From the NCBI GenBank assembly GCA_002344205.1, contig DDSZ01000003.1, positions 1 to 64,000 of the forward strand: DNA of 64,000 nt, written 5' to 3'. Made by a program: the position numbers and the translations under genes. Shown here piece after piece: positions 1-9,659 of this stretch. Source of the DNA: Opitutaceae bacterium UBA2377 (GTDB taxonomy: Bacteria > Verrucomicrobiota > Verrucomicrobiia > Opitutales > Opitutaceae). The first letter of the stretch is position 1; each line of letters starts with the position of its first letter. Below the pieces are notes generated by a model. That model saw only the letters and a program-made list of their open reading frames with translations, searched no databases and was not told the origin of the DNA.

Positions 1-238
1 CGACGAGCCGACGCGCGGGATCGATGTGGGCGCCAAGCTCGAAGTGTACGCCCTGGTCAACCGCCTCACGGCGGAAGGCCGGGCGGTGATCCTCGTCTCG
101 AGCGAGCTGCCCGAACTGATGGGCATGAGCGATCGCATCATCATGATCGCGGCCGGCCGCATCGGCGGCGAGTTCGAGCGCGGGGACTTTTCCCAGGAAG
201 CCCTGCTGGCGGCCGCGATGGGGCGCACCGCCGCGTGA
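1..238 (+). CDS. Sugar ABC transporter ATP-binding protein, C-terminal fragment (cut by window start)
   Basis: The reading frame is open from base 2 and ends at a TGA at 236-238. The first visible residues, DEPTRGIDVGAK, are the Walker B/D-loop of the second nucleotide-binding domain of RbsA/XylG/MglA-type importers, followed by the usual H-loop region in degenerate form (LVSSELPELMGMSDRIIMI). The protein would energise sugar uptake at the cytoplasmic face of the membrane. The downstream permease starts at a GTG overlapping this stop codon by three bases, or at an ATG 33 bases further on, so the two genes form one transcription unit. Family assignment is solid; the substrate cannot be told from this tail. 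Confidence 0.9.
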   Translation, partial: DEPTRGIDVGAKLEVYALVNRLTAEGRAVILVSSELPELMGMSDRIIMIAAGRIGGEFERGDFSQEALLAAAMGRTAA

Positions 239-1398
239 GATCCGACACCGTTGCTCCCCGCCCACCCGGCATGAATCTCCGCTTTCCGCTTCAGAACCTC
301 GCGATGCCGCTGGCCCTGCTCGGCATCGGCGCGTTTTTCGCCCTGCAGGAAGCGGCATTCCTCGGGCCGCGCAATCTCACCCAGCTCCTGGTGGAGTTCT
401 CGATCACCGGCACGCTCGCGCTCGGGATGTTCATGATCCTGCTCACCGGGCAGATCGACCTCTCGGTCGGCAGCGGGGTCGGCCTGATCGGCGGCATCGC
501 GGCGGTGCTCGTCTTCCACCACGGCTGGCCCGCGCCCCTCGCCCTGGCGATTGCACTCGCGGCGGCGCTCGTCCTCTGGACGGCGATGGGCACGCTCATC
601 GTCCGGCAGCGCATCCCGTCGTTCATCATCACGCTCGGCGGGCTGCTCATCTTCAAGGGATTGTTCTGGCTCGTGATCGCCAACGCCACGGTGCCGGTGT
701 CGCGCGGCGACGAGGACAATCTCTACGCCTTGCTCACGACCTACTACCTGCCCGCCCGGGCCGGACTCGCGCTGGCGGCCCTCGTGGCGGCGGCGATGGC
801 GTGGCTCGGATGGCGGGCCCGTCGGGCCCGGACCGCGGCCGGACTTCCGGTGCGGAGCGCGGCGCGCGAGGCGCTGATCCGGGTCGCGACGGCGGCGGGC
901 ATCGTCGGCCTCGCACTCCTCTGCAACGCCTCGCGGGGGGTGCCGCTTTCGCTGCTGCTCCTCGCGGGGACGGGAGGAGCGGTGTATTTCCTTTCCCAGC
1001 ACACGCCCTTCGGCCGCTACCTCTACGCCATCGGCGGCAACGAGGAAGCGGCGGTGCTTTCGGGCATCCCGGTGGCGCGCGTGCTCGTGGGCGCGTACAT
1101 GCTCATGGGCGTGACGGTCGCCCTCACGGGTTTTCTCACCACCGCCTATTCGGGCGCGTCCACGACGACGGTGGGCGATCTCATGGAGCTCGACGCGATC
1201 GCCGCCTGCGTGATCGGCGGCACGGCCCTGCGCGGGGGACGCGGCACGGTCGCCGGCGTGGTCTTCGGCGCCCTCATCATGGCGACGTTGCTCAACGGCA
1301 TGACGCTCCTCGCGGTGTCGCCCGAGATCAAGTTCGTCGCCCGCGGCGTCGTGCTGACGCTCGCGGTCTGGGTCGACGTGAAGCTGGGCCGGAAGTGA
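235..1398 (+). CDS. Sugar ABC transporter permease (RbsC/XylH family)
   Basis: A 387-residue, strongly hydrophobic protein with about ten membrane segments. It carries the BPD_transp_2 signature region: GQIDLSVGSGVGLIG near residue 75 and FGRYLYAIGGNEEAA near residue 262, followed by AIAACVIGGTALRGGRGTVAGVVFGAL. These are typical of ribose/xylose-type permeases, and the long middle part resembles the XylH subgroup. It forms the membrane channel used by the ATPase encoded just upstream. Start choice is open: GTG at 235 overlaps the ATPase stop, while ATG at 271 gives MNLRFPLQN and a more usual N-terminus. The substrate-binding protein is not in the window. Confidence 0.9.
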   Translation: MRSDTVAPRPPGMNLRFPLQNLAMPLALLGIGAFFALQEAAFLGPRNLTQLLVEFSITGTLALGMFMILLTGQIDLSVGSGVGLIGGIAAVLVFHHGWPAPLALAIALAAALVLWTAMGTLIVRQRIPSFIITLGGLLIFKGLFWLVIANATVPVSRGDEDNLYALLTTYYLPARAGLALAALVAAAMAWLGWRARRARTAAGLPVRSAAREALIRVATAAGIVGLALLCNASRGVPLSLLLLAGTGGAVYFLSQHTPFGRYLYAIGGNEEAAVLSGIPVARVLVGAYMLMGVTVALTGFLTTAYSGASTTTVGDLMELDAIAACVIGGTALRGGRGTVAGVVFGALIMATLLNGMTLLAVSPEIKFVARGVVLTLAVWVDVKLGRK

Positions 1399-1413
1399 GG
1401 CCGGCCGCCACGG

Positions 1414-2562
1414 TCAGAAGAACTTCTTCGCCTTCTCGAAAAACGACCGCGAGGTCGGCTCGCCGGCGTCGCCGCTGACCCGGGCGAACTCCTCGAGAAT
1501 CTTCCGCTGCTCGCTCGTGAGCGACGTGGGCACCTCGACCTGGACGCGGACGAGCTGGTCTCCCTGCGCGCCGCCGCGGAGGCTCGGCATGCCCTTGCCC
1601 CGCAGCCGGAACGTCGTGCCGCTCTGCGTCGCAGGAGCGATCTTGAGGGAAGCCTTGCCCGACAGCGTCGGCACCTCGATGGTCCCGCCGAGCGTGGCGA
1701 GGGTGAACTTGATCGGAATCTCGCAGAACAGATCCTCGCCCTGCCGCTCGAAGAGCTCGTGCTCCTTCACGGTGAGCACGATGTAGAGATCGCCCGGACT
1801 GCCGCCGGCCTGGCCCGCCTCGCCGTTGCCCGAAGAGCGCAAGCGGGAGCCGGTGTCGACCCCCGGCGGGATCCGCACATTGAGCTTGGTGTTTTTTGGC
1901 GTCCGCCCCTCGCCGCGACAGGCGGTGCAGGGTTTCTCCACGCGGGTGCCCGCGCCCGCGCAAGTCGGGCAGGTCTGCGTGAAGGTGATGATGCCGCCGG
2001 AACGCCGGATCTGACCGGAGCCGCGGCAGGTCGGGCACGAGATCTTGCGTGAGCCCGGCTCGGCGCCCGACCCGTCGCAGCGCTCGCACGCGACGTTCTT
2101 GCGGAAGGTGATTTCCTTTTCCACCCCGCGCGCCGCTTCCTCGAGCGTGATCTCCAGGTCGTACCGGAGGTCGGCCCCGTCGCGGCCACCGTCGCGCCCG
2201 CCGCCACCGCCGAACATCTCCTCGAAGATGCTGCCGCCGCCGCCGCCCTGCTGGCCGAAGACCTCGCGGAAGATGTCGAAGGGGTCGTGAAACCCGCCTC
2301 CCATCCCCCCGCCGGGCCGGGGACCGGCGCCGCCGCCTTCGAAGGCCGCCGCGCCGTATCGGTCGTACGCTGCGCGCTTGTCCGGATCGCTCAGCACTTC
2401 GTAGGCGTGGGAGATCTTCTTGAACATCTCCTCGGCCTCCTTGTTGCCCGGGTTCTTGTCCGGATGAAACTGCACCGCCTTCTTGCGGTAGGCTTTCTTG
2501 AGCTCGTCGGCGCTCGCGCCCTTTTCGACGCCCAGCAACTGGTAGTAGTCTTCCTTGGACAT
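1414..2562 (-). CDS. dnaJ: Chaperone DnaJ
   Basis: Full-length 382-residue type I J-protein. The J-domain is at residues 1-70 with the HPD motif at about 33-35 ([10 protein letters not shown]), followed by a very glycine-rich G/F linker at about 75-125. Next comes a zinc-binding domain with four CxxCxGxG-type repeats ([32 protein letters not shown]) and the C-terminal client-binding domains. It stimulates DnaK ATPase and delivers unfolded clients. It lies 46 bases downstream of grpE in the same orientation, so both are probably cotranscribed; dnaK is not in the window. The gene converges on the ABC permease. Confidence 0.98.
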   Translation of the reverse strand: MSKEDYYQLLGVEKGASADELKKAYRKKAVQFHPDKNPGNKEAEEMFKKISHAYEVLSDPDKRAAYDRYGAAAFEGGGAGPRPGGGMGGGFHDPFDIFREVFGQQGGGGGSIFEEMFGGGGGRDGGRDGADLRYDLEITLEEAARGVEKEITFRKNVACERCDGSGAEPGSRKISCPTCRGSGQIRRSGGIITFTQTCPTCAGAGTRVEKPCTACRGEGRTPKNTKLNVRIPPGVDTGSRLRSSGNGEAGQAGGSPGDLYIVLTVKEHELFERQGEDLFCEIPIKFTLATLGGTIEVPTLSGKASLKIAPATQSGTTFRLRGKGMPSLRGGAQGDQLVRVQVEVPTSLTSEQRKILEEFARVSGDAGEPTSRSFFEKAKKFF

Positions 2563-2608
2563 GTTCGAGGTGGCGGGGCCGCGACGGCGGCGGCCGCGGG
2601 CTTTCGAC

Positions 2609-3178
2609 TCAGCGCTTGCCCTCCGGGGCGGGTCCGCTCGACACCACCACCGAGGCCGGGCGCAGGAGACGGCCGTTCAACACGTAGCCGGTGCGCACCA
2701 CCTCGATGACGTGCTCCTCCTTCACCGTCGCGCTGGGCTGGTGGGCGATCGCCTCGTGCTGGTGCGGATCGAAGGGCTGGCCGGCCGGCTGGATTTCCTT
2801 GAGGCCGTGATTGCCGAGCGCGGTCTTCAACTGCGTGAGCACCATGTCGACGCCGCCGACCAGGGACTTGACGTCGGCGTTCGGCTGCCGCGCCGCCTGG
2901 ATCGCCATGCCGAGCGTGTCGAGCACCGGGAAGATGTCCTCCAGCACCCGCCCCGTGGCGGTAAGACGGAGGTCATCCTTCTCGCGCATCGTCCGCCGCC
3001 GGAAGTTCTCCAGATCGGCCGCGGCTCGCATGTACTTGTCGTAATTGGCCGCCGCCTCCGCGCGGGCCGCCGCCAGCGGTGCGGCGGAGTCGTTCGATTC
3101 TTCGGCCGCGCGATTCGACGTCGCTTCGGCGGCCGGCGTCGGTTGTGCGTTCGTGGCTTCGGATTCGGGCTCGGGCAT
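2609..3178 (-). CDS. grpE: GrpE nucleotide exchange factor
   Basis: A 189-residue protein with an acidic/alanine-rich disordered N-terminus (about residues 1-35), a long helical dimerisation segment and the GrpE beta-domain. Recognisable blocks are [19 protein letters not shown], the region around [12 protein letters not shown] and, at the end, [21 protein letters not shown], which matches the family C-terminal signature. It exchanges ADP for ATP on DnaK. It is the first gene of a grpE-dnaJ pair, with a plausible promoter just upstream on the minus strand (3196-3224). Confidence 0.97.
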   Translation of the reverse strand: MPEPESEATNAQPTPAAEATSNRAAEESNDSAAPLAAARAEAAANYDKYMRAAADLENFRRRTMREKDDLRLTATGRVLEDIFPVLDTLGMAIQAARQPNADVKSLVGGVDMVLTQLKTALGNHGLKEIQPAGQPFDPHQHEAIAHQPSATVKEEHVIEVVRTGYVLNGRLLRPASVVVSSGPAPEGKR

Positions 3179-3195
3179 GATGAAAAAGAGCGGGG

Positions 3196-3224
3196 ACTAA
3201 ACTACGGGTTTCGGCATTCTTCAA
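3196..3224 (-). promoter_or_regulatory. Putative promoter of grpE-dnaJ
   Basis: Read on the minus strand, TTGAAG (3224-3219) is followed after 17 bases by TTTAGT (3201-3196), a fair sigma-70-like pair 18 bases before the grpE start. The -35 is preceded by C, giving CTTGAA, the heat-shock sigma-32 -35 core, and CCCGTA lies in the spacer. A dual or heat-shock promoter is therefore conceivable but not established. Confidence 0.4.
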
Positions 3225-3341
3225 GCGCGCTGTCGGAAGCCCCGGCACAAGTTTCTGCGGGCGGCGCGGAGGCACGCGTGCCCCGGCGGCGGGAAGCGGA
3301 CGAGCCGGCACGCCCCCGACGGGCGCAGAGCTCGCTCACCC

Positions 3342-4319
3342 CTAGCCCGCGAAATTCTCCGTCACCAGCAGGATCGTGGTGGCCTCAGCCGTGAACGTGA
3401 ACGCGCCCGCGAAGGGCACGAGGGCGTTGTCACCCCGCGTCAGCACGGGGCCGGGGTGGCGCGGGGCGGCCTGATTCTCGCCTCCGGCGCGCACGGTGCC
3501 GCTCACGACGCTGACGAGCCGGGGCTGCTCGCCGGCCCGAAGGTGCAGGCGCTCGCCGGCGCCGAGCACCACGCGGCGGATCCGAAACTCAGCGCAGTCG
3601 GCGATCACGCCCGACGTCGGCGCCGCGCGCACGGGCTTCGGCTCGAAATCGGTCCAGTCGATCGACCGCAGCGACTGCGCGAGGTGCAGTTGCCGCGGCT
3701 GGCCGTCGAGCCCCACGCGACCCCAGTCGTAGACGCGGTACGTGGTGTCGGAGTTCTGCTGGATCTCGAGGATGAGATTGCCGGCATCGATGGCGTGCAC
3801 CTGGCCGCTGTGCACCAGGATGGAGTCGCCGGCCGCGACGCGAAAATGATGGACGCAATGCTCGACGGTGCCGGCGGACAACGCCTGTTCGAACTGAGCC
3901 CGGTTGACGCCGCGCTTCAGGCCCACGATCAGGCCCGCGCCTGGGACCGAGTGCGCAATGTACCAGTTCTCGGTCTTGGGTTCGCCTTTCAGCTCTCCCG
4001 CGACCGCCGCGGGAGGATGCACCTGGAGGCTGAGCCGCTCGCGGCAATCGAGCCACTTGATCAGGATGGGAAACGCCCTCGCCCTCGGCCACGCGGGGCC
4101 CATCACCTCGGCGGCATGTTTTTCCAGCACCGCGCGCAGCGACTGCCCGTTCCACGGCCCGCCGTCCACCACCGACTGCGCTTCCGGCCGATCAACCACT
4201 TCCCAACTTTCGCCGATCGGAGCGCCCGGCGGCAGCGTCCGGCCCAGGGTCGATTCGAGCGCCCGTCCGCCCCACACACGTTCTTGATACAAGGGCTGAA
4301 ACCGGAGGAGTTCGCGCAT
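3342..4319 (-). CDS. manA: Class I mannose-6-phosphate isomerase
   Basis: A 325-residue cupin-fold enzyme that interconverts mannose-6-phosphate and fructose-6-phosphate. Zinc-ligand blocks are visible: LSLQVHPP (Q99, H101), the glutamate in PKTENWY (E117) and the histidine of HSGQVHAIDAGNLILEIQQ, followed by the family hallmark SDTTYRVYDWGR. The length fits the short bacterial (Bacillus ManA-like) class. It is monocistronic and divergent from ftsK, with about 110 bases between the two likely starts. It may feed mannose into glycolysis or supply GDP-mannose precursors; context does not separate these. Confidence 0.93.
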   Translation of the reverse strand: MRELLRFQPLYQERVWGGRALESTLGRTLPPGAPIGESWEVVDRPEAQSVVDGGPWNGQSLRAVLEKHAAEVMGPAWPRARAFPILIKWLDCRERLSLQVHPPAAVAGELKGEPKTENWYIAHSVPGAGLIVGLKRGVNRAQFEQALSAGTVEHCVHHFRVAAGDSILVHSGQVHAIDAGNLILEIQQNSDTTYRVYDWGRVGLDGQPRQLHLAQSLRSIDWTDFEPKPVRAAPTSGVIADCAEFRIRRVVLGAGERLHLRAGEQPRLVSVVSGTVRAGGENQAAPRHPGPVLTRGDNALVPFAGAFTFTAEATTILLVTENFAG

Positions 4320-4366
4320 GGGCGGGTGACGAGTTTTTTGTGAAAAAAGTCAGCGGCTATTTACAT

Positions 4367-4395
4367 TTGACCGCTGGACTCGCTAGCGTGGTATC
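4367..4395 (+). promoter_or_regulatory. Weak candidate promoter upstream of ftsK
   Basis: TTGACC at 4367-4372 is followed 17 bases later by GGTATC at 4390-4395. The -35 is good and the -10 poor. If it is used, transcription would begin about 30 bases before the ATG at 4430. That would exclude the GTG at 4340 as start and is the main reason for preferring the ATG. Confidence 0.25.
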
Positions 4396-4429
4396 CGCAC
4401 GCCGGCGGCGCGGTCGCTGTCGATACCAC

Positions 4430-6991
4430 ATGCCCAAGTCAGAGACTTCAAACTCAAACACCGGGCCTTCGTTCCAAGGCCCGCGGTACCGACCCAACTG
4501 GGTGGCGGCACTGCTGTGTTTCGTCTCGGGCGCCTTCCTCGGCGTGGCGGTGCTGGATTACGACCCCAATCAGGTCGGCCTGCCGTTCCGCTCCACCGCG
4601 GCGATCGGGCGCAACCTGATGGGCTGGCTCGGTGCGGACTCGATCTGGATCCTGCTTTTCTCCGTCGGCGTGAGCACGTGGCTCGTGCCGATCTTCCTGT
4701 TCTGGATGCTGTATGTCTCGGTCCGGAACTCGAAGCACCTTTCCGGCACGCGAACGATTGCCATGACCGTCGCCTGCGTGGCCTTCGCCAGCCTCGCCGC
4801 CATGTTCCAGGAGGAGCGGTGGGGCAGCGACTATTTCCCGTTCGGGTACGGTGGCTACATCGGCCGCTCGATTTATCATCACGTGATGGCGGATGCGCTG
4901 GGGCCGTTCGGTTCCGGGCTGATCCTCGGCACGATCTACGCCGGGGCGCTGCTGTTTGTCTTCCTCCGCGACATCGGTGCGGAGTTCGAGAAGGCGATCG
5001 CGGGCTTTTCCGCCTGGCGGGCGAATCGCGCCCGGCTTCGCGCGGAGCTGGCCGAGGCCCGGCGCAAGGAGAAGGAGCTGCGGGAGCGGCAGAAATCGGC
5101 CGTCGCGACGCTCGCGGCGACGCCTCCGACGGGGCAGACGACGCCGCCGCTCACGGTGGGGCCATCTGGCAAGAAGACCTTCGCCGCCCGCAACGGCGAA
5201 GAGCCGCTCGCGAGGAACGGCCGGGGGGCCGAGCCGGCCACCGAGGTGCCGCGCAACGGACGGGCCGAAAAATCCGAGCCTGCGCCCGCCGAGCCCGCCA
5301 CGCCGGCGAGCCGCGGCGGCACCACGCCGCCCCTGCCGGCGCGCAGCCGCACGACGCCGCCGATGGAGACGGCGACCGATCCCCGGCCGCTCGCGGTCGG
5401 AGCCGCCGGCATGGTGGCGCTGAACATCGTCAAGCCCGATGTGCCGAAGAAGGCCGCCAAGGTCACGCTGCCGCAGAGCGACGACGCCACCTACGAATTC
5501 CCTCCCCTCACCCTCCTGCGCGAGCAGGCGCGGCCGGACTCGAGCAACAGCGAGGAGGAGCACCGCCAGAATGCCGAGAACCTGCTGCGAATCCTGAGCG
5601 AGTTCGGGGTGGAAGTGACGCTCGGAGAGATCCACGTCGGTCCGGTCATCACGCGCTACGAGGTCGTCCCCGCGGCCGGCGTGCGCGTGGAGAAGATCGC
5701 CGGCCTCGACAAGAACATCGCCCTCGGCATGCGCGCGCAGTCGGTGCGCATCCTCGCGCCGATTCCCGGCAAGGCCGCGGTGGGCGTTGAAGTGCCCAAT
5801 CAGAAGCCGACGCCGGTCGGCATGCGCGAACTGCTCGAAAGCGAGGACTGGTCGGGCGTGAAGGCGGAAATCCCGATCGCCCTCGGCAAGGACGTCTCCG
5901 GCGCGCCGCTGATCTCCGACCTGTCCAAGATGCCCCACCTGCTCATCGCGGGCGCCACGGGTTCGGGCAAATCGGTCTGCATCAATTCCATCGTCGCCTC
6001 GATCCTGTATTCGAAGAGTCCGAAGGACCTGCGGCTGATCATGGTCGATCCGAAGGTGGTGGAGTTGAAGATTTTCAACTCTCTGCCGCACATGCTGATT
6101 CCGGTGGTGACGGAGCCGAAGAAGGTGCCCGCCGCGCTGAAGTGGCTGCTCGGCGAGATGGAGCAGCGCTACCAGATCTTCGCGAAGGCCAACGTCCGCA
6201 ACATCGTCGGCTTCAACCACCGCAAGAAAGGCGGCAAGCCCGAGCCCGCACCGGAGGCACAGGCCGCGATCGCGGGCGTCGATCCGAGCCTCGACGACGA
6301 CATCGAGATCCCGGAACGCCTGCCGTACATCGTGGCGATCATCGACGAGCTGGCCGATCTCATGATGGTGGCGCCGGCGGAGATCGAGACGAGCATCGCC
6401 CGCCTGGCCCAGCTCGCGCGCGCCGCCGGCATCCACCTCATCATCGCCACGCAGCGCCCTTCCGTGAACGTCATCACCGGCGTGATCAAGGCCAACCTGC
6501 CCTCGCGCATCGCCTTCCAGGTCGCATCGCAGGTGGACTCGCGCACCATCCTCGACACGAAGGGCGCCGACACGCTGATCGGCCGCGGCGACATGCTGTT
6601 TTCCCCGCCCGGCACCTCGCGCCTCGTGCGCGCGCAGGGCGCCTTTGTATCCGACGAGGAGGTACAGGAGATGGTCGAGTTCCTGAAGCGCAACGGGCCG
6701 CCGCAGTACGCGCAGTCCGTCCAGCAGCAGATCGATCGCGCCGCGCGCGAGGATGAGGAGGACGGCGAGGGCGGCGATGAAGAGCTGGGCGACGACGAGG
6801 AGTTGTACAACCAGGCGATCGACGTCCTGCGCTCCACGAAACGCGCCAGCACGTCGATGATCCAGCGCCGGCTTCGCATCGGCTACAACCGCGCGGCCCG
6901 CATCATGGACCTCATGGAGAAGAAGGGCGTCGTCGGTCCCGAGAACGGCTCCAGTCCGCGCGAGATCCTCGTCGATCCGGACACGCTCTGA
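4430..6991 (+). CDS. ftsK: DNA translocase FtsK/SpoIIIE
   Basis: An 853-residue protein from the ATG at 4430 (MPKSETSNSN); an in-frame GTG at 4340 would add 30 atypical residues. Four to five membrane segments fill the first roughly 180 residues, then comes an arginine/lysine-rich and proline-rich linker to about residue 330. The alpha/beta/RecA-like motor has Walker A GATGSGKS (about 507-514) and Walker B IVAIIDELADLMM. A C-terminal winged-helix gamma domain (about 780-850) has the RRLRIGYNRAARIMDLMEKKG sequence that reads KOPS-like sites. It pumps chromosome ends away from the division septum. The next gene, RodZ-like, is 152 bases downstream in the same orientation. Confidence 0.97.
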   Translation: MPKSETSNSNTGPSFQGPRYRPNWVAALLCFVSGAFLGVAVLDYDPNQVGLPFRSTAAIGRNLMGWLGADSIWILLFSVGVSTWLVPIFLFWMLYVSVRNSKHLSGTRTIAMTVACVAFASLAAMFQEERWGSDYFPFGYGGYIGRSIYHHVMADALGPFGSGLILGTIYAGALLFVFLRDIGAEFEKAIAGFSAWRANRARLRAELAEARRKEKELRERQKSAVATLAATPPTGQTTPPLTVGPSGKKTFAARNGEEPLARNGRGAEPATEVPRNGRAEKSEPAPAEPATPASRGGTTPPLPARSRTTPPMETATDPRPLAVGAAGMVALNIVKPDVPKKAAKVTLPQSDDATYEFPPLTLLREQARPDSSNSEEEHRQNAENLLRILSEFGVEVTLGEIHVGPVITRYEVVPAAGVRVEKIAGLDKNIALGMRAQSVRILAPIPGKAAVGVEVPNQKPTPVGMRELLESEDWSGVKAEIPIALGKDVSGAPLISDLSKMPHLLIAGATGSGKSVCINSIVASILYSKSPKDLRLIMVDPKVVELKIFNSLPHMLIPVVTEPKKVPAALKWLLGEMEQRYQIFAKANVRNIVGFNHRKKGGKPEPAPEAQAAIAGVDPSLDDDIEIPERLPYIVAIIDELADLMMVAPAEIETSIARLAQLARAAGIHLIIATQRPSVNVITGVIKANLPSRIAFQVASQVDSRTILDTKGADTLIGRGDMLFSPPGTSRLVRAQGAFVSDEEVQEMVEFLKRNGPPQYAQSVQQQIDRAAREDEEDGEGGDEELGDDEELYNQAIDVLRSTKRASTSMIQRRLRIGYNRAARIMDLMEKKGVVGPENGSSPREILVDPDTL

Positions 6992-7143
6992 GCCGACGAC
7001 GCAGTCCGAGGGCGTCGTCCCGATCGCGCGTGCGTCATCGACGCTCGACGAAATCGAAGCCGCGGCGCAGCGCTGTCTGGACCTTTCGCGCAAATCGTGT
7101 GTTTCGTGGTGACTTCACCCCGTCCCCTTTCTAAGCCAACCCC

Positions 7144-7938
7144 ATGCAGACCATCGGCGAACGCCTCGAGGAAGCGCGCAAGAAGAAGGGCATCTCCATC
7201 CGCGAGGCCGCCGAGGCGACGAAGATCCGGGGCGACTATCTGCAGAAGTTCGAAGGCAACCATTTCGATATCGGGCTCACGGAGATCTACACCCGCGGCT
7301 TCCTGCGGACCTATGCGAATTACCTGAAGCTGCCCGCGGACCGGATCATCAACGATTACGCCGCCCTCGGTCGCGGCGAATCCCGGCCGCGCCAGCCCAA
7401 CCGCGAGATCTACGGACGCATGGACATCTCCGTCGCGTCCGCCGAAGCCCCCGAGCGCGCCGCACCCGCTCCCGAACCGGCGGCGGAGGCGCCCGCCAGC
7501 AACCGCGGGGCGGCGCGGCCGCGTCCGGCCAGCACGCTGCCGTCCGGGCCCGATCCCGCCGTCGTCTTCCGCTATCTCAAGATCGGCGGCGCGGTGGTCA
7601 TCGTCATCCTGCTCGCCTTCATCGTGAAGGCCCTGTTCTTCAGCGGCAGCCCCAGCACGCCGCGGAGCGCCACCCCCTCCGTGCGCGGCCCCACCTTTGG
7701 TCTCGTGGCCCTCGCGCCGGTGCAGGTCACGGTGCGCAAGAAGAATGCGGACGGCACGGACGGAGAGTTCCTTTATTCCGGCCTGGTCACGCCGGGGGAG
7801 ACGAAGACCGTCTCGCGTCCGGGCGCCGTTTATATCGAGGCCAACATCCCGGAAAACCTGATGCTCGAGATCAACGGCCGCCGGGTGGCCATGGGCCTGC
7901 CGCCGGGCGTGACGCGCGGCGAACTGCCGCCTCCCTGA
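7144..7938 (+). CDS. rodZ: RodZ-like helix-turn-helix membrane protein
   Basis: A 264-residue protein with the RodZ layout. A cytoplasmic HTH_25 domain (about residues 1-70: TIGERLEEARKKKGISIREA, then ATKIRGDYLQKFEGNHFDIG) is followed by a proline/alanine-rich linker (about 95-138). One membrane helix lies at about 145-165 (IGGAVVIVILLAFIVKALFF), and a periplasmic beta-rich DUF4115-like domain ends the protein. In other bacteria RodZ links MreB filaments to the membrane. The adjacent ftsK supports a cell-shape/division role. The start ATG follows CCAACCCC with no purine-rich ribosome-binding site. Confidence 0.85.
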   Translation: MQTIGERLEEARKKKGISIREAAEATKIRGDYLQKFEGNHFDIGLTEIYTRGFLRTYANYLKLPADRIINDYAALGRGESRPRQPNREIYGRMDISVASAEAPERAAPAPEPAAEAPASNRGAARPRPASTLPSGPDPAVVFRYLKIGGAVVIVILLAFIVKALFFSGSPSTPRSATPSVRGPTFGLVALAPVQVTVRKKNADGTDGEFLYSGLVTPGETKTVSRPGAVYIEANIPENLMLEINGRRVAMGLPPGVTRGELPPP

Positions 7939-8016
7939 TCGCGGCCGCGCGCGGGGCCGATGGCCCGCAGCCGCTTCAAGCGGGCAGGCCGCCTCACCGC
8001 CGGCCGCGTTCGGCCG

Positions 8017-8631
8017 TCACCGCAAACCCACGGGCGTGCCCAGCACCTCGCGCAGCACCACGGCCCGCCGCAGCGCGTCGGGATCACGCAGATCTCCCAG
8101 CGCGCGCTCGCGCGCGGCTCGGGCGGCGGCTCCGACCTGTGCCTGCGCCTGCGCCGCCGCCGCGATGTGCGCGGCCCGTCGCGCGGCGGCCGCGCGCTGC
8201 TGCTCCAGCGCCTCGATTTCCTCGGCGAGCTGCGCCTGGCGAACCGCCTCCGCGTGGTCGTTCGCCTGCCGGTAGAGGGGTGGCTCGGGGGCCGGCGGCT
8301 GGGCGCGCCGCTGGAGCTCCTCCAGCATCTTGCCGAGCGGACCGCCGAACACCTCGGGCAACTGCGTCGTCTCCGGGCGCGCCACGGGCGGCTCACCCGG
8401 CTCCCGCGCGAGCGGCGGCGGAGCGGCCGTCGGCGCGCCGCCGCGCTCGGCCGCGCTCCGGCGGATGCGCTCGCGGATCTCCCGCACGCGCCTGCCTTCG
8501 TCGGTCTCGTCGTAACCGGCCTCGTGTTCTTCCCGCGCCTTTCGCGCGCGCAGCATGGCGCGCACGATCTGGCTGATGAAGATCACCAGGAAGATGACCA
8601 GGCCGAGGCGCTCGAGAATCCACTCCAGCAT
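8017..8631 (-). CDS. Unrecognised membrane-anchored coiled-coil protein, last gene of the FloA operon
   Basis: A 204-residue protein from the ATG at 8631. One N-terminal membrane helix (residues 5-25, ILERLGLVIFLVIFISQIV) is followed by a charged helix. A proline-rich region comes next, then a long alanine/glutamine/glutamate-rich predicted coiled coil (about 120-185). I do not recognise a family. It starts 23 bases after the floA stop, so it probably belongs to the NfeD/FloA unit and may be a raft-scaffold partner; that role is inferred from position only. The frame is open upstream through floA, but the floA reading frame is clearly the coding one there. Confidence 0.75.
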   Translation of the reverse strand: MLEWILERLGLVIFLVIFISQIVRAMLRARKAREEHEAGYDETDEGRRVREIRERIRRSAAERGGAPTAAPPPLAREPGEPPVARPETTQLPEVFGGPLGKMLEELQRRAQPPAPEPPLYRQANDHAEAVRQAQLAEEIEALEQQRAAAARRAAHIAAAAQAQAQVGAAARAARERALGDLRDPDALRRAVVLREVLGTPVGLR

Positions 8632-8654
8632 GACGGGCGGCGGGCGGAGCCCGG

Positions 8655-9659
8655 TTACTTCTTGGCCTCGGGGTGGGCGATCGACGACCGCATCTGGGTG
8701 TCGGCCTGCACGTTTTCCATCTTGTAGTAGTCCATCACGCCGAGCTTGCCGGCGCGGAACGCCTCGGCCATCGCGAGCGGCACCTGCGCCTGCGCCTCGA
8801 CGACCTTCGCCTGCATCTCCTGCACGCGGGCCTTCATTTCCTGCTCGAGGGCGACGGCAGCCGCCCGGCGGATTTCCGCCTGGGCCTGCGCCATGTTCTT
8901 GTTCGCCTCGGCCTGCGCCTCCTGGAGCTTGGCGCCGACGTTTTCGCCGACATCGACGTCCGCGATGTCGATCGAGAGAATCTCGAACGCCGTGCCGACA
9001 TCGAGGCCGCGCTGCAGGACGACCTTCGAGATGCTGTCGGGTGACTCGAGCACGGTCTTGTAACTTTCCGCCGAGCCGATGGTGGTCACGATGCCCTCGC
9101 CCACGCGGGCGATGATCGTCTCCTCCTTCGCGCCGCCGACGAAGCGGTCGAGGTTGGTGCGCACGGTCACGCGGGCCTTGGCCTTCACCTGGATGCCGTC
9201 CTTCGCCACGCCGTCGATCGTGGTGCGGCCACCCTCGGGATTCGGGCAGTCGATCACCTTCGGATCGACGGACGTCCGCACCGCCTCGACCACGCTCTTG
9301 CCCGATCCCTTCGTCGCGAGGTCGATCGCGCACGCCCGATCCCACTGCAGCTCGATTCCGGCCTTCTGGGCGGCGATGAGCGCCTGCACGGTCGGGACGA
9401 CGTTGCCGCCTGCCTGGTAGTGCGAGGCGATCTGGTCCGCCGAGAGCTCGATGCCCGCGCGCACGGCGGTGATGCGAGCGTCGACGATCAGGTTGTAGGG
9501 AATGCTCGCAAACTTCAGCGCCACGAGCTTGCCGATGCCGACCGGCGCGCCGTTGAACATCGCCTTAACCCAGGCGCCGACCAGGCTGAAGATGATGCCG
9601 AAGAGGACTAGGCCGATGATGGCCGCGAGGCCCAGGACAACGATCAGGGGAATACTCAT
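8655..9659 (-). CDS. floA: Flotillin-like protein FloA
   Basis: A 334-residue SPFH-domain protein. It has an N-terminal membrane-inserting hairpin ([20 protein letters not shown]) and the FloA-specific region [24 protein letters not shown] given here in two parts ([31 protein letters not shown]). The SPFH core follows, then an EA-repeat coiled coil (about 245-300: [20 protein letters not shown]). Length and order fit the YqfA/FloA family that organises bacterial membrane microdomains. It overlaps the upstream short nfeD by four bases (ATGA), which implies translational coupling. Confidence 0.96.
   Translation of the reverse strand: MSIPLIVVLGLAAIIGLVLFGIIFSLVGAWVKAMFNGAPVGIGKLVALKFASIPYNLIVDARITAVRAGIELSADQIASHYQAGGNVVPTVQALIAAQKAGIELQWDRACAIDLATKGSGKSVVEAVRTSVDPKVIDCPNPEGGRTTIDGVAKDGIQVKAKARVTVRTNLDRFVGGAKEETIIARVGEGIVTTIGSAESYKTVLESPDSISKVVLQRGLDVGTAFEILSIDIADVDVGENVGAKLQEAQAEANKNMAQAQAEIRRAAAVALEQEMKARVQEMQAKVVEAQAQVPLAMAEAFRAGKLGVMDYYKMENVQADTQMRSSIAHPEAKK

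Noticed and set aside
4454..7093. An 879-codon open frame on the minus strand
   Set aside because: It is antisense to ftsK, has no domain resemblance and is explained by GC bias.
8017..9345. A 442-codon frame as a fusion protein extending into floA
   Set aside because: The upstream part is an alternative frame of floA. The N-terminal membrane helix begins at the ATG at 8631.
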